Below are positions 1-10,854 of a stretch of 64,000 bases of DNA, piece by piece; position 1 is the stretch's first letter; each line of letters begins with the position of its first letter. Made by a program: the position numbers and the translations under genes. Location: positions 1 to 64,000 of the forward strand of contig CALCCA010000112.1 in assembly GCA_937899725.1 (NCBI GenBank). The letters run 5' to 3'. Source of the DNA: an uncultured Halomicronema sp. Its GTDB lineage: Bacteria > Cyanobacteriota > Cyanobacteriia > Phormidesmidales > Phormidesmidaceae. The notes beneath the pieces were generated by a model. That model searched no databases. It was not told the DNA's origin and worked only from the letters and a program-made list of their open reading frames with translations.

Positions 1-165
1 GAACGTCGGCTGAGCGGAGTCGTTCGCATCGCGTCTCCCCGAGGGAGAAAGCTGAATTGTATGTGTAGCTGTAATTCGTAGAACTGGTATAAAGGGTATT
101 GCCGGATTGAAGATGCGTTGGATCAGTCAGCGGGGGGCGGCTGGGCGATCGCGGGCACCAGCGGT

Positions 166-654
166 CTATCTCGACGATTGCAAAAGTTGGGCGATCGCGT
201 CATCTTCACCGCGCCGCAGAGCATAGTCTAATGCGGTGCGCCCCCACTGATCGACAACGGTTGGGTCGGCATCGTTGTCTAGCAAGAGTTCCACCAGTTC
301 TACATGGCCTTTAAAGGCCGCCAGAATCAGGGGCGTGACGCCTTCGCCATCGACCCAGTTGACCTCTGCCCCGGCTGCGATCAGCGCTGCCGCAATCGCG
401 GTGAAACCGTCGCGGGCGGCGTAAGTCAGCGCCGTATTGGTGTGATAAACCAAATTGGGATCGATGCCACTGTCGAGCAGGGCTTGCACCCGATCGCGAT
501 CGCCCGCCAAGGTAGCCGCAATTAGTGGTGGTGGGGCTGACTCACTCGCCGGGGATGACGCCACGCTCGACGTTGGAGGAATTAGCCTGCAAGCTGGGGC
601 AAGGATGAGTAGAACTGCGATCGCGCTGCCGGTCAAAAATCGTCCAGAATTCAT
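166..654 (-). CDS. Ankyrin-repeat protein, putative lipoprotein
   Basis: The protein has about 162 residues. It opens with a hydrophobic export segment (LTGSAIAVLLILAPAC) ending at a Cys, which looks like a lipoprotein signal although the lipobox is not canonical. A Ser/Pro/Ala linker follows, then three to four ankyrin repeats, with typical phrases such as TALTYAARDG, TPLILAAFKGHVELVELLL and TALDYALRRG. Ankyrin repeats mediate protein-protein contacts, so the partner and role are unknown. I chose the ATG at 654 because it leads straight into the signal sequence; an in-frame start at 678 adds eight polar residues. It is transcribed away from the phosphoglucomutase gene. Confidence 0.75.
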   Translation of the reverse strand: MNSGRFLTGSAIAVLLILAPACRLIPPTSSVASSPASESAPPPLIAATLAGDRDRVQALLDSGIDPNLVYHTNTALTYAARDGFTAIAAALIAAGAEVNWVDGEGVTPLILAAFKGHVELVELLLDNDADPTVVDQWGRTALDYALRRGEDDAIAQLLQSSR

Positions 655-2628
<1,974 letters not shown>

Positions 2629-2709
2629 CTGCCCGCTGGCCCGCTGCGTTCGATCAGGAGGGGCGAACAGTCCTTCGCCCCTGCCCACTGACCTTTATCG
2701 AGATTTGTG

Positions 2710-3348
2710 ATGGGCCTTTGCGTTTACTTGCTACGTCACGGCGAGACCGAATTTAGCAAAACCGGGGGCTTTTGCGGGGCTCTCGATCCCGAACTCACGG
2801 CAGAAGGCACCGCGATGGCAGCGGCGTTTGCCCAGCGCTACCAATCGATGGCGTGGCAGGCCGTGTATGTCAGCCCCATGAAACGCACGATCGCCACCGC
2901 CCACTACCTCTGTGACGCCCTCGGCCTACAGATGGAAATTCGCGATGGCCTGAAAGAAATTCAGTATGGCGAGTGGGAAGGCAAAACCGCCGAAACCGTC
3001 AAAGCCGACTATCCTGACGATTACATGGCCTGGTTGACGGAGCCCGCCTGGAACCCGCCCACTGGCGGCGAATCATCAGTGCAAATTGCCAGTCGAGCCG
3101 CTCTCGTGATGGCGGAAATCGAGGAAAAATATACCACTGGCAACGTCCTCGTCGTCTCCCACAAAGCCACCATCCGCATTATTTTGTGCAGTCTGCTCGG
3201 CATCGATCTGGGTCGCTACCGCGATCGCATCGCCCTGCCCGTCGCCTCCGTTAGTGTCGTTAAATTCGACCGATACGGCCCGCTGCTAGTTAAACATGGC
3301 GATCGTAGCCACCTGCCCGCCGAACTCGATGCCCGCCCCGGCACGTAG
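2710..3348 (+). CDS. Histidine phosphatase family protein (phosphoglycerate-mutase-like)
   Basis: The roughly 212-residue cytoplasmic protein has the RHG signature near its N-terminus (YLLRHGETEF), the phosphate-pocket Arg in SPMKRTIATA, the acid/base Glu in LKEIQYGEWEG and the second catalytic His in VVSHKATIRIIL. These place it in histidine phosphatase branch 1, together with GpmB, CobC and broad-specificity phosphatases. The true substrate cannot be read from sequence. A GTG at 2707 directly precedes the ATG I chose. It lies just downstream of pgm in the same orientation. Confidence 0.85.
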   Translation: MGLCVYLLRHGETEFSKTGGFCGALDPELTAEGTAMAAAFAQRYQSMAWQAVYVSPMKRTIATAHYLCDALGLQMEIRDGLKEIQYGEWEGKTAETVKADYPDDYMAWLTEPAWNPPTGGESSVQIASRAALVMAEIEEKYTTGNVLVVSHKATIRIILCSLLGIDLGRYRDRIALPVASVSVVKFDRYGPLLVKHGDRSHLPAELDARPGT

Positions 3349-3445
3349 CAATCAAGCCGCCGCCCGAGAGCGAGCCAAGCCGTTGCGAAGCATGCCTTGA
3401 TGCGGTGAATCCCAATTAGAACAATATTTTCTGATTAATAGGGAA

Positions 3446-3468
3446 AGTTTTCTGTAGGCCAGAAAACT
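3446..3468. repeat. Small inverted repeat (hairpin)
   Basis: Arms AGTTTTCTG (3446-3454) and CAGAAAACT (3460-3468) pair perfectly around a 5-nt loop. The repeat sits between the histidine phosphatase and the isochorismatase-like gene. No T-tract follows it, so it is not a clear terminator. Confidence 0.45.
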
Positions 3469-3638
3469 GCAATAAGGGGGATGAGCTGGAACTCAACTCG
3501 CCCGGGGCTGCGCCCAGGCTAGCCCCAATGTGCCAACCAAGCTGGGACAAATCGACGGTTAGACCAGTTGCCAGTTTGGGGACTATAAGAGCAATTGCGT
3601 TAATAATTTCCATATCACTAATTCCATCCTTTAAACCC

Positions 3639-4250
3639 ATGAATCCAAACAAGACGGCTCTACTCCTGGTTGGTTTTCAAAATGATTATTTTTCTCAAGA
3701 CGGTATTCTGACCAGTGTCATTGAAGAATCCGCAAAAACGACTAACACCGTCAGCAACACGATTCAACTATTAAACGGTCTGATTAAAACACCGGCACTG
3801 ATTATTGCTACACCAATCTTTTTCACAAAAAACTATGAAGAGTTGGTTGAGCCCGTCGGTATCTTAAACACGATCAAGGAAGTTGGAGCTTTTCAAGAAG
3901 GCACCAAAGGGTCTCAAACAATTGCAGAACTAGCACCCTTTCAACACAGAATTCTAGAAATTCCTGGCAAGCGTGGTTTGAATGCGTTTGTGAATACCGG
4001 GTTGGGTGACGTCCTCAAGCAAAACAATATTAAAAATCTAGTTTTGGCCGGTGCTGTCACGTCTGTTTGTATTGATTCCACCGGGCGCTCAGCTTACGAA
4101 CAAGGTTATCAGGTGTCAGTCCTGCAGGATTGCACCTCCGCTCGAACCAACTTTGAGCAAGATTTCTATTTTGAAAACGTCTTTCCGCTTTACGCTAAGC
4201 CGATGACCTCGACACAGTTTTTAGAACAACTAGAGCCCTCGGCTGTGTAG
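3639..4250 (+). CDS. Isochorismatase-family cysteine hydrolase
   Basis: The protein has about 203 residues. The family catalytic triad is visible: Asp in LVGFQNDYF near the N-terminus, Lys in the PGKRGLNAF segment, and the nucleophilic Cys in AGAVTSVCIDSTGRSAYE. Relatives hydrolyse isochorismate, nicotinamide, N-carbamoyl compounds or peroxyureidoacrylate; which one applies here is unknown. An in-frame upstream start at 3528 would add 37 residues with no family similarity, so I chose the ATG at 3639. The stop is 15 bp before a histidine kinase gene, suggesting an operon. Confidence 0.85.
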   Translation: MNPNKTALLLVGFQNDYFSQDGILTSVIEESAKTTNTVSNTIQLLNGLIKTPALIIATPIFFTKNYEELVEPVGILNTIKEVGAFQEGTKGSQTIAELAPFQHRILEIPGKRGLNAFVNTGLGDVLKQNNIKNLVLAGAVTSVCIDSTGRSAYEQGYQVSVLQDCTSARTNFEQDFYFENVFPLYAKPMTSTQFLEQLEPSAV

Positions 4251-4265
4251 CGACAACCATCGGAA

Positions 4266-5651
4266 ATGTTAGTACGTATGTCAGAGCACAATACCCAAAA
4301 TGAGCTGCATACGCAGATTCAATATCGCCTGATCGAAAAGCTCACTGAATCGGAACGGCGTTATCGTGAACTCGTTGAAAGTCTGCGGGAGATCGTGTTT
4401 GAGTGCGATCGCCAGAGCCACCTCACGTTTATCAACCAGGCTTGGACAGAAGTGCTCGGCTACTCTGTAGAAGACTCTAAGGGTCGCAAGCTCGAGGATT
4501 TTATTGATCAAAGTGATACTGCCGCCTGGCAATCTGCCTTACAGCAGCAAGCAGATTGCACTTTGGAGCTGCGGTTTGCTGATCTTCAGGGGAGTAGGCT
4601 TTGGTTAGAACTCTCGATCCGCTTTGGTTCCCATGATCGATTGTCAGGCTCACTTATTGACATCACCGAGCGCAAGCGAGCCGCCACGAGTCTCAAGCAA
4701 ACCAATGAGGAGTTGGAAACTCGAGTTCAAGAGCGCACTAACGCACTGGTGCAGACGAATCATGAGCTCACCAGGACGCTAAAGCAGTTAAAAAAAGCTC
4801 AGATACAGCTCATCCAACAGGAAAAAATGTCTGGCTTGGGGCAACTGGTTGCCGGTATCGCCCACGAAATCAATAATCCTGTCAATTTCATTCACGGCAA
4901 TATTGGCTATATCCAAGACTATGTCAAAGATTTACTAGATCTGTTACGGCACTATCAGGATTATTATCCTGAGCCAGTCAGTGAAATCCAAGCCGAGATT
5001 AAACGCATCGATCTGGACTTTCTGCAGACAGACTTGTTGAAGATTTTGGCTTCGATAAAAACTGGTGGCAGTCGAATCCATGAAATCGTCAAGTCTCTGC
5101 GGATTTTTGCCCGTTTAGATGAAGCTGAACTCAAATTTGTTGATATTCATCATGGTCTAGATAGTGCGCTGACAATCCTGAATCATCGACTGAAAGCTCA
5201 CCCAGATCGGGCGGGGATTCAAATTGTCAAACACTACGGCGATATCCCTCCCATTGAATGCTATGCCAGTTTGCTAAATCAAGTTTTCATCAACGTTCTA
5301 GCCAATGCCATTGATGCGTTAGAGCCCTTTTCGAAAAAGTGCTTGTTTGAGAACGGTAGTCTTGATGTCAGCCAGATCACGATTCGCACTGCTTTACTCA
5401 ATGACGCCCGAGTGCAAATTGAAATCTCTGATAATGGGTCTGGCATCCCTTTAGAACTCCAAGAACGAATTTTTGAGCCGTTTTTCACCACTAAATCTGT
5501 GGGTAAGGGCACCGGCATGGGGATGTCCATCAGCTATCAGATTGTGACAGAAAGACACAACGGTCGACTAAAGTGCTTGTCCTCTCCTGAAGAAGGAACG
5601 ACCTTTTTAATTCAGATTCCGGTTCAACAACCAGCTGATATTCCCCGCTAG
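4266..5651 (+). CDS. PAS-domain sensor histidine kinase
   Basis: This 461-residue kinase has no predicted membrane segment. The order is one PAS domain (about residues 25-140), a coiled coil (about 140-190), a dimerisation/phosphoacceptor domain with the H-box GIAHEINNP (His near residue 200), and an ATPase domain with N-box LNQVFINVLANAIDAL, G1 box DNGSGIP and G2 box GKGTGMGMS. This is the large cyanobacterial kinase class that shares a QLVAG(I/V)AHEINNP core with the Amt-kinase at 22380. No response regulator is adjacent. It probably shares a transcript with the isochorismatase-like gene. ATG 4278 is an alternative start. Confidence 0.9.
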   Translation: MLVRMSEHNTQNELHTQIQYRLIEKLTESERRYRELVESLREIVFECDRQSHLTFINQAWTEVLGYSVEDSKGRKLEDFIDQSDTAAWQSALQQQADCTLELRFADLQGSRLWLELSIRFGSHDRLSGSLIDITERKRAATSLKQTNEELETRVQERTNALVQTNHELTRTLKQLKKAQIQLIQQEKMSGLGQLVAGIAHEINNPVNFIHGNIGYIQDYVKDLLDLLRHYQDYYPEPVSEIQAEIKRIDLDFLQTDLLKILASIKTGGSRIHEIVKSLRIFARLDEAELKFVDIHHGLDSALTILNHRLKAHPDRAGIQIVKHYGDIPPIECYASLLNQVFINVLANAIDALEPFSKKCLFENGSLDVSQITIRTALLNDARVQIEISDNGSGIPLELQERIFEPFFTTKSVGKGTGMGMSISYQIVTERHNGRLKCLSSPEEGTTFLIQIPVQQPADIPR

Positions 5652-5950
5652 GCATGAGCAGCTGCAGGGGCTGACCTCAGCAGGTGACCATGATTGCCAG
5701 GATCATCCTTGAGCGATCTCGATCATTCAGGCAGACAGGCAACTCTGATCAAAGATTGACTCAGAGGGTCGGTATGATTCTTTAAGAAGAGAAAATCACC
5801 CTAAGCTTCACGCTTCCTCTAAGGCGAGTTCAATCGTTAGCCATCCGTCACGGGCTCAGGTGGCGACCCCACATGCAGTCCGGCCCCAAACGTCGGTTTC
5901 AGCTCTGGCTTGGTTTTGTCTAGAGAATCCCCCCTACCCCCTTCTCGGTC

Positions 5951-7150
5951 ATGAAAACGCTTGTTCTCAATGCTGGTTCTAGCAGTCACAAAGCCGCTCT
6001 GTTTGACTTTGCTAAAGGCGAAACAGCGCTATGGCGATCGCAGCTCGATTGGACGCATCAGGCGGGCCGCGTCGAGCTGACGGCGCAGACCGCCGATGGT
6101 CGGCAGCACCAGGCCGTTTTAGCCACCGAAGACAAGACCACCGGGCTGCGATGGATGCTCGACACGTTAGTTGAAGGCCCCGTGCAGGTGTTATCAGCGC
6201 TGAACGAGATCAAGGCGGTAGGGCACCGGGTCGTCCATGGGGGACGCGACTATCAGCAGAGCATCCCGATTACGCCAGCAGTCAAAGCCACTATTCAGCA
6301 GCTTTTTCCGCTGGCACCGTCGCATAATCCTGCCAATTTGCAGGGCATCGAAGCGATGGAATCTATTTTGGCGGCGGTGCCTCAGGTGGCCGTTTTTGAC
6401 ACGGCCTTTCATGCCCAAATGCCTGCTGCTGCGAGCACCTATCCCGGCCCCTACGAGTGGGTTGAGCAGGGCATTCAGCGCTATGGCTTTCACGGCGTTA
6501 GCCATCGCTATGTGGCCCACCGCACTGCTGAATTGATGCACTGCGAGTTGTCGGATCTCCAGCTAATTACCTGTCATCTGGGCAATGGCTGCTCGCTGTC
6601 TGCCATTCGTGATGGCATTAGTGTCGATACCACAATGGGCTTTACGCCGCTAGACGGATTAATGATGGGCAGCCGTTCGGGATCGGTCGATCCTGGCATT
6701 TTGTTTTATCTAATGCGCCAAGATCACTGCACGCCTGACGAGTTAGACACGCTACTCAACAAAGCGGCGGGACTGAAGGGCATTTCGGGTTTATCAAATG
6801 ACCTGCGGCAGGTGCTAGAGGCGGCAGAGCAGGGCAGCGATCGCGCCCAACTTGCTTTCGATATGTTTATCCACATTCTGCGCCGTCAAATCGGGGCCAT
6901 GCTCGGTAGCCTGGGCAGGCTAGATGCGCTGGTGTTTACTGCCGGGATCGGAGAAAACAGTGCCACTGTTTGGCAAGCCGCCTGTCAGAACTGGGAGTTT
7001 TTGGGTCTGCAGCTCGATCCGGCTAAACTGCAGCGTTCGTCCACCGATCAGGATATTGCCGCTGCCGAGTCTAAGGTGCGGGTTTATGTCATTCACACTC
7101 AAGAAGAATGGGCGATCGCGCAGGATTGTCTCAAGATTCTGGGCGCGTAA
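5951..7150 (+). CDS. ackA: Acetate kinase
   Basis: This 399-residue enzyme converts acetyl phosphate and ADP to acetate and ATP, or the reverse, in fermentative or overflow carbon metabolism. It begins with the family signature MKTLVLNAGSSSHKAALF. It also has GHRVVHGG, the substrate-site phrase VFDTAFHAQMP, the second family signature around YGFHGVSHRYVA, HLGNGCS, GSRSGSVDPG and the adenine-site FTAGIGENS. Length is standard. No phosphotransacetylase or phosphoketolase gene is adjacent, so its acetyl-phosphate partner must be encoded elsewhere. Confidence 0.97.
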   Translation: MKTLVLNAGSSSHKAALFDFAKGETALWRSQLDWTHQAGRVELTAQTADGRQHQAVLATEDKTTGLRWMLDTLVEGPVQVLSALNEIKAVGHRVVHGGRDYQQSIPITPAVKATIQQLFPLAPSHNPANLQGIEAMESILAAVPQVAVFDTAFHAQMPAAASTYPGPYEWVEQGIQRYGFHGVSHRYVAHRTAELMHCELSDLQLITCHLGNGCSLSAIRDGISVDTTMGFTPLDGLMMGSRSGSVDPGILFYLMRQDHCTPDELDTLLNKAAGLKGISGLSNDLRQVLEAAEQGSDRAQLAFDMFIHILRRQIGAMLGSLGRLDALVFTAGIGENSATVWQAACQNWEFLGLQLDPAKLQRSSTDQDIAAAESKVRVYVIHTQEEWAIAQDCLKILGA

Positions 7151-7192
7151 TCCGCCGATCAGCGAGCGCCATTCATCGGCTGTGTACCCCCA

Positions 7193-7786
7193 CTACAAAG
7201 AGCGATCTTGAATGTGGGAAATCGCGGCCATTAACGCCTCTAGCATCACGTCATAGCTCTGGTCAGGCGATCTCCCCAACGTCATCAAGCCTGCTTGCTC
7301 AACCGCAACAAAGCCATAAATGGCCGCATTGACCATACGCATTACATCAATCAACTGGGTTTCATTGAGGTCATAGGCCTGCAACGCCTGGTGCAAAAAG
7401 CCGAGCAGGCCGCGAATCACGTCAGCCGCCTCCGGATCACTGGGCTGCAGTGGCACCTGCATCATCACCTGATAGCGAGCCGGATGCGCCTGGGCGAAGT
7501 TGCGAGCAAAATGCCCTAACTGCTTCAGCAAATCAGCCGTCATCGCCTGTCCAGCGATCGCTTGCTGACATTGGGTGAGGTACTGCCGCCACAGCTCAAT
7601 TGCGGTCGCCCGCTGCAGCGCAGCCCCACTAGCCAAATGTTTATAGATAGCGGGTGGCTTAATCCCCAAACGCCGCGCCACTCGACTCACCCCTAGAGCC
7701 GCAGCACCTTCCTCATCGATGCAAGCCACCGCCGCCAAGATCACATCCTGACGCGATAGAGAATTTGCTTTAGTCGGACGACCCAT
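7193..7786 (-). CDS. TetR-family transcriptional regulator facing an amidase
   Basis: The 197-residue regulator carries an N-terminal three-helix DNA-binding domain (about residues 10-60; VSRVARRLGIKPPAIYKHLA is the recognition helix-turn-helix). An all-helical ligand-binding and dimerisation domain of the WHG type follows. It is divergent from the amidase gene, and the 85-bp gap holds a near-perfect operator at 7793-7815 that touches its own promoter region. The likely role, by inference from this standard arrangement, is ligand-relieved repression of itself and the amidase. Its 3' end is convergent with ackA. Confidence 0.88.
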   Translation of the reverse strand: MGRPTKANSLSRQDVILAAVACIDEEGAAALGVSRVARRLGIKPPAIYKHLASGAALQRATAIELWRQYLTQCQQAIAGQAMTADLLKQLGHFARNFAQAHPARYQVMMQVPLQPSDPEAADVIRGLLGFLHQALQAYDLNETQLIDVMRMVNAAIYGFVAVEQAGLMTLGRSPDQSYDVMLEALMAAISHIQDRSL

Positions 7787-7792
7787 TGCAGA

Positions 7793-7832
7793 TTTAGTTA
7801 ATACAATTAACTAAAAGTGAATACAATTAACT
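7793..7832. promoter_or_regulatory. Inverted-repeat operator between TetR and amidase genes
   Basis: Arms TTTAGTTAAT (7793-7802) and ATTAACTAAA (7806-7815) are perfectly complementary around ACA. The 13-mer AATACAATTAACT at 7800-7812 recurs at 7820-7832, exactly 20 bp (two helical turns) on, giving an extra half-site. Position and symmetry fit a TetR operator; binding is inferred. Confidence 0.7.
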
Positions 7833-7871
7833 TTATCAAGCCCGCAGGTGTAATTCTGGGGAAATCAATAG

Positions 7872-9350
7872 ATGAGTGATTTAGTTTTTTACCCGGCCTA
7901 TCAGCTCGCGCAGCTGATTCGAGATCGCCGAGTTTCTGCCGTTGAGGTGCTGGAGGCCCATCTGGCGCAAATCGCCCGGCATAATACCATCCTGAATGCG
8001 ATCTGTACTCTGGATGAAGAAAACGCCCGCCTGAGAGCCCAACAGGCTGACGCCGCGATCGCCCAAGAGGAATGCTGGGGGCCTTTGCACGGCGTCCCCA
8101 TCACCATCAAAGACTTTTATGAAACACAGGGATTGCGGACAACTGCGGGATACGCCCCGCTGCACAACTACATGCCTGAGCGCGATGCCACAGTGGTTGA
8201 TCGCCTGCGGCAAGCCGGAGCCGTGCTGCTGGGCAAAACCAATCCCTCCGATGTCAACGGCGCATATCAGGGTCTGAACGACCTCTTTCCCCGCGTTAAC
8301 AATCCCTGGAACATCAACTACACACCTGGTGGCAGTTCTAGCGGGACGGCGGCGGCGATCGCGGCGGGATTCTCAGCCCTCGATCTGGGCAGCGATATTG
8401 CCGGATCAATTCGTCAACCTGCTCACTGTTGCGGTGTCTACGGGCTCAAACCCACCGATCAAAGACTGTCATTAGCTGGTCATATTTTCGAAGTGCCCGG
8501 CCAGCCCCACTGCATTCGGCAAATGCTCGTGCCTGGCCCTCTAGCACGGTCGATCAAAGACCTGCAGCTGTGCTTTTCCCTATTGGTGGGGCCTGATCGG
8601 CGTCGCCCCAGTCTGCCTCCCGTACCACTCGATGTAGTGAGCGACAAACCACTGCAGGCGTTACGCATTGCCTGGTCTGATGATTTCCGGGTGCCGATCG
8701 CACGAGAGATCCAAACGGCCCTCCGGCATGCCGCCCAACAACTCAGCGAGCAGGGGGCCAGGGTCGAAAATTGGTCGCCCCCCGACATTGATTGGACGGC
8801 TGCTCAAACCCTCTATTACCAAATCGCCGCCTTCAATTTCCGCTATGCTCAGCCTGTCACGTTAAAGGCAGCGCAAAAATCGCTGACGTTTCTCTGGCGA
8901 GAAACGACTCAAGGTGATCGCGCCCTCCGCCAATCGGGCAGTCCGACCCAAGCTTTATCGGCGATGTTTACACCGACGCTGTTGGCCTACTTTGAGGTGC
9001 TGACTCAGCGCGATCGCTTCACCACTCAATTAGATGCTGCCCTTGCTGATTGGGATGTCTGGCTAACCCCCGTGGCGGCAACCGTGGCCTTTACCCACCG
9101 TCCCGCCTGGAGTGCTATTGAAATTGATGGCAAAGTATATCCTCATGCTGTGGCCAACGGCGCTTACACCATGCCTTTCAATTTGAGCGGCCATCCTGCC
9201 GTGGTCATGCCTATCGGCTACACGCAGGCGGGCCTGCCCATCGGCCTGCAAATTGTGGGTCACCGCTGGCGAGAAATGGAATTGTTGGCGATCGCCCAGC
9301 AGATTGACGAAGTCGTTGGCAATTTCCAGCATCCGCCTGGCTACGAATAG
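7872..9350 (+). CDS. Amidase (amidase-signature family)
   Basis: The 492-residue hydrolase carries the Ser-cisSer-Lys triad: Lys in VPITIKD (about residue 79), the cis-Ser in GGSSSGTAAAIAAG (about 155) and the nucleophile in GSDIAGSIRQPA (about 179). The family includes GatA, fatty-acid amide hydrolases, indoleacetamide hydrolases and arylamidases that cleave anilide or urea herbicides. The GatB/GatC partners are absent, so a stand-alone amidase is more likely than tRNA amidation. The divergent TetR gene and the operator at 7793 suggest substrate-inducible expression. The exact substrate cannot be told from sequence. Confidence 0.9.
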   Translation: MSDLVFYPAYQLAQLIRDRRVSAVEVLEAHLAQIARHNTILNAICTLDEENARLRAQQADAAIAQEECWGPLHGVPITIKDFYETQGLRTTAGYAPLHNYMPERDATVVDRLRQAGAVLLGKTNPSDVNGAYQGLNDLFPRVNNPWNINYTPGGSSSGTAAAIAAGFSALDLGSDIAGSIRQPAHCCGVYGLKPTDQRLSLAGHIFEVPGQPHCIRQMLVPGPLARSIKDLQLCFSLLVGPDRRRPSLPPVPLDVVSDKPLQALRIAWSDDFRVPIAREIQTALRHAAQQLSEQGARVENWSPPDIDWTAAQTLYYQIAAFNFRYAQPVTLKAAQKSLTFLWRETTQGDRALRQSGSPTQALSAMFTPTLLAYFEVLTQRDRFTTQLDAALADWDVWLTPVAATVAFTHRPAWSAIEIDGKVYPHAVANGAYTMPFNLSGHPAVVMPIGYTQAGLPIGLQIVGHRWREMELLAIAQQIDEVVGNFQHPPGYE

Positions 9351-9521
9351 CCTGTAATGTGAGTTTACGCACTGTAGTCAATGGCTCCCACTGTTGGGGC
9401 AGTTTGCCAACGTGGAAACTTCTTGAGATCGCCAGCAGCACCAGTCAACTTTCATCACGCCGAGTCCAGAGGTATCGGACTTTGCGCAATTGATGCAGGC
9501 AGTTGCCCAGTCAAACCACCC

Positions 9522-9555
9522 AAAAAAATGCGCCCATTCATAACAACGGGCGCAT
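9522..9555 (-). terminator. Rho-independent terminator of psbA
   Basis: Read on the minus strand, stem ATGCGCCC/GGGCGCAT (9548-9555 with 9528-9535, 12-nt loop) is followed by a run of T (complement of the A-run 9522-9528). It lies 46 bp past the psbA stop. Confidence 0.85.
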
Positions 9556-9600
9556 GACAATCATCACAACTACACGACTTAAAACAAATCAACGCGATCG

Positions 9601-10698
9601 CTAACCGATGGCGGGCGCTTCTCGGTTGGCGACGGGAATCGCCTCACTCGCCGCTAAATCAAGGGGAAAGTTGTGCGCATTGCGTTCATGCATCACTTCC
9701 ATCCCCAAGTTCGCCCGGTTAATCACGTCGGCCCAGGTGCCAATCACGCGACCCTGCGCATCCAGCACCGACTGGTTGAAGTTGAACCCGTTCAGGTTGA
9801 ACGCCATGGTGCTGATGCCCAAGGCCGTGAACCAGATGCCGATCACCGGCCAGGCCGCCAGGAAAAAATGCAGGGTGCGGCTGTTGGCCCGAGCGCCCAA
9901 AAGAATCTCATTCGTCCGCCCGACGAGACGGCCAAAGTAACCGTGGGCCGCCATGATGTTGTAGGTTTCTTCCTCTTGGCCGAACTTGTAACCGTAGTTC
10001 TGCGACTCGATTTCGGTGGTCTCTCGAATCAGCGTGGAAGTGACCAGAGAGCCATGCATGGCACTAAAAAAGGCCCCGCCAAAAACGCCCGCCACCCCCA
10101 ACATGTGGAAGGGGTGCATCAAGATGTTGTGCTCAGCCTGGAATACCAACATGAAGTTGAAGGTGCCGGAGATCCCCAAGGGCATACCGTCGGAAAAGGA
10201 ACCTTGACCCAAGGGATAGATCAAGAAGACTGCAGTGGCAGCAGCAACGGGTGCTGAGTAAGCCACACAGATCCAAGGACGCATGCCGAGGCGGTAGCTC
10301 AGTTCCCACTCACGACCCATGTAGCAGAAGACGCCAATCAGGAAGTGGAAGATCACGAACTGGTAAGGACCACCGTTGTACAACCACTCATCAAGGGAAG
10401 CGGCTTCCCAGATGGGGTAGAAGTGCAGACCAATGGCGTTGGAGGAAGGCACCACCGCACCAGAGATGATGTTGTTGCCGTACATCAAGGAGCCCGCGAC
10501 AGGCTCGCGGATGCCGTCGATGTCGACGGGAGGAGCGGCGATGAAGGCGATGGTGAAGCAAGCGGTCGCAGCTAAGAGAGTGGGAATCATCAACACGCCG
10601 AACCAGCCAATGTAAAGGCGGTTTTCGGTGCTGGTAATCCAGCGGCAAAATTGCTGCCACAGACTGGCGCGATCGCGCCTTTGCAAGGTTGTGGTCAT
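9601..10698 (-). CDS. psbA: Photosystem II D1 protein, variant with a rewritten QB loop
   Basis: D1 binds P680, pheophytin, the Mn cluster and the QB quinone in the thylakoid membrane. The protein is 365 residues, five longer than the usual 360. All Mn/Ca-cluster ligands are present in standard numbering: Asp170, Glu189, His332, Glu333, Asp342 and Ala344. Tyr161, His190, His198 and the iron ligands His215 and His272 are also kept. Gly80, Phe158 and Thr286 point to the standard (G4) type, and residue 130 is Glu, the high-light form. The anomaly is residues 259-271: [13 protein letters not shown] replaces the near-universal IFQYASFN, so Ser264 and Phe265 of the QB/herbicide pocket are gone while the frame and both flanks are intact. 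The gene is divergent from a TetR gene. Confidence 0.96.
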   Translation of the reverse strand: MTTTLQRRDRASLWQQFCRWITSTENRLYIGWFGVLMIPTLLAATACFTIAFIAAPPVDIDGIREPVAGSLMYGNNIISGAVVPSSNAIGLHFYPIWEAASLDEWLYNGGPYQFVIFHFLIGVFCYMGREWELSYRLGMRPWICVAYSAPVAAATAVFLIYPLGQGSFSDGMPLGISGTFNFMLVFQAEHNILMHPFHMLGVAGVFGGAFFSAMHGSLVTSTLIRETTEIESQNYGYKFGQEEETYNIMAAHGYFGRLVGRTNEILLGARANSRTLHFFLAAWPVIGIWFTALGISTMAFNLNGFNFNQSVLDAQGRVIGTWADVINRANLGMEVMHERNAHNFPLDLAASEAIPVANREAPAIG

Positions 10699-10750
10699 AG
10701 GTCTAATTAAAACGATGATGAAATAACGAAAGCTAACTAACTAGATAGTC

Positions 10751-10772
10751 AAATTAACTTGTTAGTTAATTT
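10751..10772. promoter_or_regulatory. Palindromic operator overlapping the psbA promoter
   Basis: Arms AAATTAACT (10751-10759) and AGTTAATTT (10764-10772) pair perfectly around TGTT. On the minus strand a candidate psbA promoter has TTGACA (complement of 10792-10797), a 17-bp spacer, and CTAAAT as -10 (complement of 10769-10774). The palindrome therefore covers part of the -10 element, as expected of a repressor site. Confidence 0.6.
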
Positions 10773-10804
10773 AGTTCAGGAATCTAGGATCTGTCAATCG
10801 TTTT

Positions 10805-10818
10805 TAACTAATTAGTTA
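10805..10818. promoter_or_regulatory. Second palindromic site upstream of TetR gene
   Basis: TAACTAATTAGTTA is a perfect 14-bp palindrome, 36 bp before the first candidate start of the TetR gene. It shares the octamer TTAACTAA (10804-10811) with the sites at 7793 and 10762. A third cluster, TAACTAAC at 10734-10741, can pair with GTTAGTTA at 10761-10768. Autoregulation is inferred. Confidence 0.55.
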
Positions 10819-10854
10819 GTTCTTGGAGCGTGAAGCTCCCATGGCTGAACCGAT

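Noticed and set aside
9673-10257. 194-codon ORF opposite psbA
   Set aside because: It is antisense to a clear psbA, with low-complexity composition and no motif.
9601-10698. Chlorophyll f synthase or rogue/sentinel D1
   Set aside because: All Mn/Ca ligands (Asp170, Glu189, His332, Glu333, Asp342, Ala344) are present, and residue 130 is Glu followed by Trp, not the Gln-Asp pair I associate with chlorophyll f synthase.
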